Shown: positions 10,301 through 16,629 of the stretch, one piece after another
How positions within the stretch are numbered: the stretch's first letter is position 1
Layout: the number at the start of each line of letters is the position of its first letter
Source: Singulisphaera sp045290345
GTDB taxonomy: Bacteria > Planctomycetota > Planctomycetia > Isosphaerales > Isosphaeraceae
Direction: 5' to 3'
Length of the DNA: 64,000 nucleotides
NCBI RefSeq assembly: GCF_045290345.1
Contig: NZ_CP155447.1
Span: 2,046,001 to 2,110,000 of the forward strand
The notes under the pieces: model-generated
The model's input: only the letters and a program-made list of their open reading frames with translations
What the model was told of the DNA's origin: nothing
Database searches by the model: none
Made by a program: the position numbers and the translations under genes

Positions 10301-11014
10301 CCGCTCGTCATGGTCGCGTTCTCTGCCGAGGGCACGCCCGGCGCCGAGGTCGCCGCCGCTCTGCCCCATCCAGGTTACCGTGTCGTCTTCCACCCTTTGA
10401 GAAGGCGGGCTGGTCTCGCTCGTCGCCCGACTGCGCGATGCGGGCGTTGTTCCTCCCGTGCTCGACCCGGCGGCAATCGAGCGATCGCGGCGGAGGTGGC
10501 GGAGCACCTGGTCGAGCCCGCTCCCCTCGATCCGCTGCATCGCATAGTAGCAGAGGCCGCCGACCTGGCCGACGTCGAAGACCGGGACGATGTGGGTGTG
10601 GTGCAAACCGGCGGCGGTTCTCGCCTCATTCAAGAACCGGCGGCGTCCGTTCGAGTTGGGCGCGGCGTGTGTGCCGAGCACTTTCAGGGCCACCGGGCGG
10701 TCGAGTCCGACGTGGACCGCTTCGTAGACCGTCCCCATCCCTCCTCGGCCGAGCTCGCGGACGATCCGGTAACCGGCGATCCGCCGTCCCGACTCGAGCC
10801 GATTGCCTGGTCCCGACGACTCGCCCACCAACCCTCGGATCAAGGCGAGCCCTTCCAAGGCGGCTCGGAGGTCCTCGCTCAGGTCGGGATAGCGTGCGGC
10901 GAATTCATCCGGATCGGGCGGCGCCCCTTCTTCGGCCAGGTTGAGATAGGCCTCGACGGCCTCGCCCAGTCGTTCGTCGCGGTCGATCGGATCGGTCTCA
11001 ATACGGCGGACCAT
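7325..11014 (-). CDS. Hanks-type serine/threonine protein kinase with WD40-repeat C-terminus
   Basis: A 1229-residue membrane-anchored kinase. The kinase domain runs about residues 81-440: glycine-rich loop GRGGMGTVYEAV (89-100), catalytic Lys111 in VALKVL, HRDVKPSNLL (catalytic Asp276) and DFG at 294-296. A Ser/Thr/Gly-rich insertion of about 60 residues (about 178-240) separates the hinge from the catalytic loop. One membrane segment (about 450-472, ATVATATVLAVATTAYV) is followed by a short coiled region and a large WD40-like part with repeats such as SPDGKTLAIGD and DPQGRFLASAGSDKLVDIWD at the end. The architecture suggests phosphorylation of a cytoplasmic target, controlled through the repeat domain. 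It overlaps the end of the upstream sigma factor gene by 17 bases, so the two are translated from one message. Confidence 0.93.
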   Translation of the reverse strand: MVRRIETDPIDRDERLGEAVEAYLNLAEEGAPPDPDEFAARYPDLSEDLRAALEGLALIRGLVGESSGPGNRLESGRRIAGYRIVRELGRGGMGTVYEAVHVGLDRPVALKVLGTHAAPNSNGRRRFLNEARTAAGLHHTHIVPVFDVGQVGGLCYYAMQRIEGSGLDQVLRHLRRDRSIAAGSSTGGTTPASRSRATSETSPPSQRVEDDTVTWMGQSGGDLGAGRALGRERDHDERPPYDPPIGSAYYRWVAEVGREAAEALSHAHRRGIIHRDVKPSNLLVDARGIVWVADFGLARRLADPGLTHHDSLLGTPRYMSPEQARIGPIDGRTDVYSLGATLYELLTLRPPFEGQTAAELVEQIRDRDPVSPRQFDRRIPRDLETIVLKSLAKRPADRYASALELAEDLERFLHREPVRARRISPLGRAWRYARRHPGGTAIATVATATVLAVATTAYVRVIHERDQARDERQKTEIANNNTLGALREVQTSNRKWLADLRKRYLSEATVVRHSNLPNRRAKGLDLLSKAAALDPDPELKVKLRDEAIEFLVIRDVEARPEFVTGATRGIAFGSEGARLAALSENGEEFSLWNVADRKRLERHRLIPQEDEPAGTTSATAGRPAGATRFRGGHSAGLAVAGDCVIVSLPNGKGLRLFDLATGTPIRDWETDGRRVLSLLAAPGGHRLVTTELTSTDNGPRDNSSRGDMPRMEFQIRLYDLNSIGQPIATLASWKAAGFPIRDDSLIAISPDGDTIATARSRETTVSLWSAEDGQALGQPIEAQTELTALALGPDELLAAAGGGQIRFWEISSRTPLPPLTPFQSYVRQLRFNPNGTLLAAAGAPGSGVEIWDPASHTALAVLPVPNLVEDLAFSADGRTLAAASSTASTSVWAVVDPVVRSQISGFDTLPTSLAFGSDQRLAIGSVKGTIRVWHPGHCPSTTQQVKADPLPGATDDYVPADRAATLIFNEKDRLIAVDPDAIPYRHYGPRRSQPRMFPTSVASTPYGQTLFVARGHQIMVWNAPTEPLRWSTQEIPRPRSPELAKIFDRSWRNSDPWRQLATSPVGDRLYLLDNDSNIHAVALNGGRAQNLEWQLPGEINRLSLSPDGKTLAIGDKMGNVMLVDTAYGTVRSELPLPSSESEGQGVWSLTFSPNGQELAVGLQQGHIDLWSLGNPTSPLLRLPGHRGFVSTLASDPQGRFLASAGSDKLVDIWDLDHVRSEFKRLGLSW

Positions 11015-11672
11015 CGTGATACCTCATCGGACCCCCTGGGGGTCCGTCGATCGAGCGTTTCACGGCTTTCAGGCCGCGGGCCCAGATTCCTCGGATCGAC
11101 TTACGGCTCAGTCCCATGCGGTCGCCGATCGCCTCAAACGAGAGTCCATCGGCATAGTACAACCAGAGCACCTCGGCGTCGGTCTCGGCCAGGTCGGACA
11201 GGGCATCGGCCAGCAGTACCGTCAACTCACGCTTGCTGGCCGCCTCGCTGGGACTGGTCTGGCTGAGTGAGAGCATATCGAGTAGCCGACCTCCCCCGCC
11301 CTGGCCCGGTTCGGCCCCACCGCCCCCCTCCACTCCCCAGGGAGCGTCGAGCGGCATGAGTGGTCCCCCCGAGGAACGTTTGGCCCGGTTGTGATACCGG
11401 GCCAGGTCGGCCAGTTTCTGGCCCACCAGGCGACGGAGCCAGCCGACCAGCGCTGCCTCGTTCTGGCCCGTGAACTGCGGGAACTGCCGGACCACCTCGA
11501 CGAGCGCTTCTTGCACCACATCCGACAGTTCGACGCGCTCACGGAGCCTCGGACCCAGCCCCGTTCGCACTACCATTCGCAGGTAATTCCGATAGAGCGC
11601 ACAGAGTTCCCCCAGTGCGTCGGTTTCACCCGCACGGGCCTTGGCCATCAGTTCCAGTGGTCCCGCGGCCAT
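10998..11672 (-). CDS. ECF-type RNA polymerase sigma factor, kinase-linked
   Basis: A 224-residue group IV sigma factor. Region 2 covers about residues 10-95, with VELSDVVQEALVEV in the core-binding stretch. Region 4 lies at about 150-212 and contains the helix-turn-helix LSFEAIGDRMGLSRKSIRGIWARG. The linker is long and Gly-rich. No anti-sigma factor is encoded nearby; instead a Hanks kinase gene overlaps its 3' end by 17 bases. This is the context of kinase-controlled ECF groups such as ECF43, in which phosphorylation switches the factor on (established for Vibrio EcfP/PknT); applying that here is inference. The ATG at 11672 has AAAGG six bases upstream. Confidence 0.9.
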   Translation of the reverse strand: MAAGPLELMAKARAGETDALGELCALYRNYLRMVVRTGLGPRLRERVELSDVVQEALVEVVRQFPQFTGQNEAALVGWLRRLVGQKLADLARYHNRAKRSSGGPLMPLDAPWGVEGGGGAEPGQGGGGRLLDMLSLSQTSPSEAASKRELTVLLADALSDLAETDAEVLWLYYADGLSFEAIGDRMGLSRKSIRGIWARGLKAVKRSIDGPPGGPMRYHDGPPY

Positions 11673-12046
11673 CGGCCACCTTTCTCTTCTTTTCTATCGA
11701 TAATTCAGCGTCAGCGCATTCGTCTTCGTTCCTCACTTCTTATGATCGGCGTAAAATCCTCTCAGGGCAAGCCCCGTTTCGGTCAACCGGCCCTCGAGCC
11801 TTTTTTGGGGGATGGTGAGGCGAGAGTGAGTTGGGGACCGACGACGGAGCGGTCCGGACGATTCCGGTCTCGAGCCGAGGCCAGCCCCGGCGTCAATCCT
11901 TGAGAAATTGAGGATAGGTTCAGCCGAGGAGATGAATGCCTCTCGCCTCGAGTCGTTCACGCTCGGGCAGGCGGGGTCATCCCAGGCTCCCGGGCCGCGA
12001 TGGCAAAGGAGCCGGGAAGAATCCTCTCGTTCCGCACGAGCTCGGC
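11673..12046. other. Intergenic region upstream of the sigma/kinase operon
   Basis: About 370 bases between the sigma factor start and the end of the next leftward gene. It should hold the promoter of the sigma/kinase operon. A T/C-rich stretch lies at about 11681-11700. No gene or repeat was recognised. Confidence 0.5.
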
Positions 12047-12475
12047 TTACCCGAGGAGGTCGACGATCCGCTTGACCTTGTCTGCCCCGAGTTCGGCGAT
12101 CAGCGTTTTGATCGATTGCATGGCATCCAGCAGGTCGGGTTCACCCGTCGCCGGCCGTGGGCTCGGTGGCGGGGCCAGATAGCCTTCGACCGCTCCACTG
12201 GCCTTCGACCCGGTTTCCATCTCGGACTGGGTCGCTTCCAGCTTCTTCTTCAACTGGCTCTTGATGGACGAGAAGTGCTGAGGGTCTATCTCGATACCAT
12301 AACGCTTGGCAATGTAAGCCACAGCGCGTTGGGGTGAGTCGAATCCCTCGTGGATCGCGGCTTTGGCGGCATCAATTTTCTTGATCGGCTTCGTATCCTT
12401 CCCGAGGTTTTCCTGGCTGTCACTCTCCCGCCTGGAATGTGACCGTGAAGCTTTCGCGGAGTTCGATCGTGTCAT
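12047..12475 (-). CDS. Small planctomycete-type hypothetical protein
   Basis: A 142-residue basic protein. Its N-terminus is Ser/Arg/Lys-rich and probably disordered. The core (about residues 36-75) contains AVAYIAKRYGIEIDPQHFSSIKSQLKKK, which resembles small planctomycete proteins whose repeated pattern places a short helix before an FG or YG-IE turn and a Ser-x-x-Lys helix; these look DNA-binding. The C-terminal segment (IKTLIAELGADKVKRIVDLL) is a predicted helix also seen in that group. Function unknown. The start at 12475 has GAGG about ten bases upstream. Confidence 0.7.
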   Translation of the reverse strand: MTRSNSAKASRSHSRRESDSQENLGKDTKPIKKIDAAKAAIHEGFDSPQRAVAYIAKRYGIEIDPQHFSSIKSQLKKKLEATQSEMETGSKASGAVEGYLAPPPSPRPATGEPDLLDAMQSIKTLIAELGADKVKRIVDLLG

Positions 12476-12579
12476 GGCATGGGGGCCTCAATGGATTAGC
12501 AGGCCAGCAACTTTTACCTATCTTAACAGCTTGCGGTCGGAGTGCAATGAGGGGTTGCATATGTTGCGAGGTGCACCAC

Positions 12580-13266
12580 CTAGTGGTCGACCGCCAAGGC
12601 CTTCTTGAGCGGACAGGCTTCGGGGGCAGACTGCTCACGGCGGTAGCGGGCCAGTACTTCCTGGGATCGCTGAGCAAGCTGGCGCCGGACCTCTCGCCGC
12701 TTGCCTTTGACCTTGGGAATGGCCATCGAGTCATAGGCGGTCGTCTGGTGCCGCATCCATGCGATAACGGCCGCCTCGGCACGCTGCTCGACCGGGATCC
12801 GCTTGGTCCGAGCAACTGTGCCGCTCCCGACCGGGGTGGCGTGATCGGCGACGGCTCGGGCCAGCAGGCCGGCGAGCTCGGCGTGCTCGGGGAGGAAGGC
12901 GAGGAATGACACCACCGCCCCGAAGAAATCCTCGACATATTCGGCCTGCGCTCGATCACGACGGTGGGCGTCGGATTCCTTGCGCCTGGCATATTGCTCG
13001 GTGGATCGTTCGGCCTCCAACTCCGCACGAATCCGGGCGATGGTCGCCTCGGGCGCCCACACACCTCGGGAGAAAACCCTCCGTCCCTGCTTCTCCTGGA
13101 CGATCCAGTGGTCCCCGGCCAACTTGACCCGACGAGTCAGTCCGGCGTCTCCCGGTGGAAGGAGAGCCCAACCCTCCGGGATGCTCAGAACGCGACCGTC
13201 CGCGGCGCGGACGCTGTTTGGGTTCGGGCCGGGAGTGAAAGTAGGGGTCGACTTCTCGGCGCTCAA
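12580..13266 (-). CDS. DUF2293 domain-containing protein
   Basis: A 228-residue protein recognised as DUF2293 by its middle and C-terminal parts: a HWIVQEKQGRRVFSRGVWAP segment, an Arg/Glu-rich helical stretch (about residues 75-105), and the C-terminal motif HQTTAYDSMAIPKVKGKRREVRRQLA. The DUF2293 motif is strongly basic and looks nucleic-acid binding, but the function is unknown. The start is taken as TTG at 13266, because AGGAGG lies exactly six bases before it; the open frame continues upstream to 13362 without a better site. It is divergent from the MarR-type gene. Confidence 0.8.
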   Translation of the reverse strand: MSAEKSTPTFTPGPNPNSVRAADGRVLSIPEGWALLPPGDAGLTRRVKLAGDHWIVQEKQGRRVFSRGVWAPEATIARIRAELEAERSTEQYARRKESDAHRRDRAQAEYVEDFFGAVVSFLAFLPEHAELAGLLARAVADHATPVGSGTVARTKRIPVEQRAEAAVIAWMRHQTTAYDSMAIPKVKGKRREVRRQLAQRSQEVLARYRREQSAPEACPLKKALAVDH

Positions 13267-13457
13267 AGCAGACCTCCTGAATCCGCCACCATCCCGATCG
13301 TGGAGCGACCTCGATCCCTTTTGGGATAATGTGGCCTCTTGCAAAACCGCCTTGAACCACAAACAGGGAAGATCGTCAAGTTATCGTGCTCCGCTCCCCT
13401 CTGTCCCACGAAGTCGGTGGATCCCAAGGCGATCGGCTCCTCTTGACGGCGTTTTTG

Positions 13458-13471
13458 GTTGTAGATACAAC
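13458..13471. promoter_or_regulatory. Candidate MarR-family operator (perfect palindrome)
   Basis: GTTGTAGATACAAC is a perfect 6-2-6 palindrome ending six bases before the MarR start codon. Its form matches operators known for MarR-family dimers. Its position over the ribosome-binding region suggests autorepression. Confidence 0.7.
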
Positions 13472-13477
13472 GTGGGT

Positions 13478-13936
13478 ATGGAACGAGCACCGGCCGATTT
13501 TTCAGAACTGGATCGGGTCGCGGGCGAGTGCATTGCCGTGCGGGTTCGCCTGATCAACCGGGTGATTACGGGGTTGTACGACGAAGCGCTGAGGCCGCAT
13601 GGGCTGCGGGTCAGCCAAGGAAATATCCTGGTTGCCGTGGCTCATCGGGGTGAGGTGAAGCCGGCGGAGGTCTGCCGGCTGCTGCGGATTGAGAAGTCGA
13701 CGCTGAGCCGCGACGTGGAACTCATGAAACGCGAAGGTTGGCTGGCGTCAGAGCCGCCGAGCGGGGGGCGGAACCAGACGATTCGGGTCACTCCCGAAGG
13801 GATGAAGCTCCTGCGTAGGGCCCAGCCGGCGTGGGAGCAGGCCCAGGCCGAAGCGAAACGGTTGATCGGAGAGAGCGGAGTGACGGCACTCCGCCAGATC
13901 GCTTCCCGGCTTGGCCTGGGGAGGCTCGAGGAATGA
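13478..13936 (+). CDS. MarR family transcriptional regulator
   Basis: A 152-residue winged-helix regulator. The recognition region (about residues 62-85, VKPAEVCRLLRIEKSTLSRDVELM) and the wing (EGWLASEPPSGGRNQTIRVTPEG) are clear, with dimerisation helices on each side. MarR proteins bind palindromic operators as dimers and release on ligand binding. ATG at 13478 is chosen because family similarity begins there; no strong Shine-Dalgarno is visible, and a palindrome occupies that region. The alpha/beta hydrolase gene starts 96 bases downstream on the same strand and may be co-transcribed. Confidence 0.9.
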   Translation: MERAPADFSELDRVAGECIAVRVRLINRVITGLYDEALRPHGLRVSQGNILVAVAHRGEVKPAEVCRLLRIEKSTLSRDVELMKREGWLASEPPSGGRNQTIRVTPEGMKLLRRAQPAWEQAQAEAKRLIGESGVTALRQIASRLGLGRLEE

Positions 13937-14032
13937 ACCGTGGCTCCACAGGCGGTTCGACGAAGTGCAAAAGCGTGTGGGCCGCGCGTTGTCTCGACTC
14001 TTTTCCCGTCGATTCCGTAAGAGGAGGATGTC

Positions 14033-14824
14033 GTGCCAGAGCAGGACAACGCCACGGACGTCTTCGAGGTTGGCGATCCCTTGATCGAAGCGGTCAACCG
14101 GTTCCTGACCCCTCGGCCAAGCCCGTTGACTCCGCGGGATGAGGCGCTTCTCCGCCAAGGCATGGCGCTCGACTTGGCGTGCGGATTGGCGGCCAGCTCG
14201 TGGGGCGAGGGGCCGACTGTGCTGCTCGCCCACGGCTGGAACAGTCGAAGGACGCATTGGGGGGCCTTCATCAATGCCCTGGTCGATGCCGGCCTCCGGG
14301 CGGTCGCCGTCGATGCCCCCGCGCATGGAGACTCGCCGGGGCATCAGACGAACGTATTCGCATACAGCCAGGCGCTCGTCCGAGTGGGCGGAGAGCTTGG
14401 CCCGCTGGCCGGGGTCATCGGTCATTCGTTTGGCGCTGGGGCCGTTGCGATTGCCTTGCACCGAGGGTTGAAGGCCGATCGGGCGGCCCTGATCAGTGGG
14501 CCCGCGTCCTTGGTCTCGGTGATCGAAGCATGGGGACGTCATCATTACTTGGCCGAGTCGGAGATCCCGGCGTTCGTCCGCCTGGTCGAACGCCAGGTGG
14601 GGGAGTCGATCGAGGCTCTCGATATCACACGGCTCGCCGCAGAAATGAATCATCCGGTGCTCGTCGTCCATGACCAGGGAGACGAGGACATCCCGGTGGA
14701 AGACGGCCTGGCGATCGCGGCGGCCTGGCCGGGGGCACGCGCCCTGATCACGCAGCGGTACGGCCACCGTCGCATCCTGATCGCCAAGGAGGTCTTGAGC
14801 GAAGTTGTGGCGTTCCTGAAATGA
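14033..14824 (+). CDS. Alpha/beta hydrolase
   Basis: A 263-residue cytoplasmic alpha/beta-hydrolase fold enzyme. The oxyanion motif LLAHGWNSRR (about 64-73), the nucleophile elbow GHSFG (Ser132), an acidic residue in HDQGDEDIPV (about 213-222) and His245 in RYGHRRIL make a complete triad. The start is GTG at 14033, with GAGGAGG at 14021-14027. It follows the MarR gene and is probably under its control. Substrate unknown; similar proteins are annotated as esterases or acyl hydrolases. Confidence 0.88.
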   Translation: MPEQDNATDVFEVGDPLIEAVNRFLTPRPSPLTPRDEALLRQGMALDLACGLAASSWGEGPTVLLAHGWNSRRTHWGAFINALVDAGLRAVAVDAPAHGDSPGHQTNVFAYSQALVRVGGELGPLAGVIGHSFGAGAVAIALHRGLKADRAALISGPASLVSVIEAWGRHHYLAESEIPAFVRLVERQVGESIEALDITRLAAEMNHPVLVVHDQGDEDIPVEDGLAIAAAWPGARALITQRYGHRRILIAKEVLSEVVAFLK

Positions 14825-14905
14825 AGCAGAGGCCGGGGATCGTGGACCGAGGTCTCACCGCTTCACGGAACCGGTCGATCGCCGTGACCACGGGCGGATG
14901 GAGGG

Positions 14906-16051
14906 TTAAACTTGCGGTGTGATCATCCAGGCCATTTGCTTCGCTTGCTCGCGTGCGACGTAGTGTGAGCGGAGCAGGGCCGCGCGGAAACGGCAGGCCA
15001 ATGGGTTGGACCACTGGGCGATCCAGGCCGCCCTGCGCGACTCGCGGACGACTCGACTGGTGCGGGGGATTCGGCGGACCTCGTAGTCTCGGAGGGCTTG
15101 TGGAATGTCGGAGTTTGCCTGCAGGCAGTCAGCCAGGATGACAGCGTCTTCAATGGCCTGGCAGGCGCCTTGGCCCATGTCGGGCGTCATGGGGTGTGCG
15201 GCATCGCCGAGGAGGCTGGCGTGGCCGACGCTCCAGCGCGAAAGGGCAGGGCGGTCGTAAACATCATTGTGAAGGATCGCCGATTCGTCGGTTGCCTCGA
15301 TCAGATCCTCAACGGGCGGATGCCAGCACCGAAACAGGTCGAGCAAGCCCTGTTTGCGTCCGTGCGGTGGGTCGCCTTGTCCTTCGGACGCGGTCTGAGT
15401 CGCGTACCAGTAGGCGCGGTCGTTGGCCATGCCCCATTGGCCGAATCGTTTGCCGCGCCCCCACGTCTCGCCCGGGGAGAGTCGAGAGATGTCGAACGGT
15501 ACAATCGCCCGCCAGGTGGTATAGCCTGCGTAGTTGGGCTTCGCGGGGCCGAACAGCGACTCGCGGACCACGGAGCGAAGGCCGTCGGCACCGATCAGGA
15601 GGTCGCCGGAAACCTCACGACCGTTCTCGAACCGTGCGGTCACGCCTCGCTCCGTCTGGTCGATGCCGACGCAACGCGTGCCGACGGTCACGGTGTCTCG
15701 TCCGACCGCGTCCAGGAGCAAGCTGAGAAGCTCCGCCCGGTGCAGGAGCAAGATGATCCCTTCGGCCGTTGTGTCGCCGTGAGCTCCCGCCTTCATCTCG
15801 AGGAGCATTTTGCCGTCGGGGGTGCGGAACCCGCCCTTTTGTCCTGCCACGCCCCGCGATTTGGCCACGTCGAGTACGCCCAGGCGGTCGAGTGCCACGA
15901 GGGCGTTTCTCCAGAGCGAGATCCCGGAGCCCACCTCTTTCAGTTCCGGCGAGCGCTCGAAAATCTCGACCGCAAAGCCCGCTCGCCGAAGCCCAATCGC
16001 CGCGGCCAACCCGCCGATGCCTCCGCCAATGATGATGGCGTTTTTGCTCAT
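14906..16051 (-). CDS. FAD-dependent monooxygenase (aromatic hydroxylase-like)
   Basis: A 381-residue class A flavoprotein monooxygenase, similar to salicylate or zeaxanthin-type hydroxylases. The FAD-binding motif GGGIGGLAAAIGLRRAG lies at residues 8-24, a DLLIGADGLRSVVRE motif near 150-165, and the second FAD motif GDAAHPMTPDMGQGACQAIEDA near 283-304. The ATG at 16051 is preferred because it places the dinucleotide motif at the usual distance from the N-terminus; an ATG at 16090 is possible. It would use NAD(P)H and oxygen on a ring substrate that cannot be told from sequence. Confidence 0.9.
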   Translation of the reverse strand: MSKNAIIIGGGIGGLAAAIGLRRAGFAVEIFERSPELKEVGSGISLWRNALVALDRLGVLDVAKSRGVAGQKGGFRTPDGKMLLEMKAGAHGDTTAEGIILLLHRAELLSLLLDAVGRDTVTVGTRCVGIDQTERGVTARFENGREVSGDLLIGADGLRSVVRESLFGPAKPNYAGYTTWRAIVPFDISRLSPGETWGRGKRFGQWGMANDRAYWYATQTASEGQGDPPHGRKQGLLDLFRCWHPPVEDLIEATDESAILHNDVYDRPALSRWSVGHASLLGDAAHPMTPDMGQGACQAIEDAVILADCLQANSDIPQALRDYEVRRIPRTSRVVRESRRAAWIAQWSNPLACRFRAALLRSHYVAREQAKQMAWMITPQV

Positions 16052-16629
16052 GTGGTTATTGTCTGCGTGTTCGGCCGTGCGTGTGAACATCTCCAGAGGT
16101 TCGGGCGAAACCTCATATTGAGAAGGGGGTAAGCTCGCTCACCTGACGAGGACCAGTGCCGCGGCGGCGGCGACGGCAAGAGCGAGGGACGCGATATTCC
16201 AGGGAGAAGTGCTCATTAGCATTGGTGTCAAGACCTTTAAAAAAAAGACCAAACGGGGTTGGTCGTAACAGTCGGACGGTGGGACCGAATCGGCCATGAA
16301 TGCGTGGAACCATGGTGATTGTAGGGTGGATCTGTTAGGTTTTGAAGTAGGCCGATTGAATTTGCAGTGTTATCGATGGCGACTTTTGGCCGAGAGGCTA
16401 CCGTGGTCGTCAAGGAATCGGGTGTCCTTTTTTTTTCTTGGTCCGTCATGAGCGGCCAAGAGGGAAAGCTAAACCAAGGCGTGTCGCGGGCGCGGGATCT
16501 GTCCGGGTAAGATGGGGTCATGGGGCGTAGGGATTGGGCGGCGTCCGGGGGCGGATCTGAAGGATCTTCGCCTTCGCGCTGCGTTTCTCGGGCTTCCGCT
16601 TCGGCCCGATCCGGAAAGGTCAGTGCGTC
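16052..16629. other. Divergent intergenic region
   Basis: About 580 bases between the monooxygenase and the toroid/DUF4159 gene. It has short A and T runs (around 16238 and 16430) and should contain both promoters. No gene or repeat was recognised. Confidence 0.5.
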
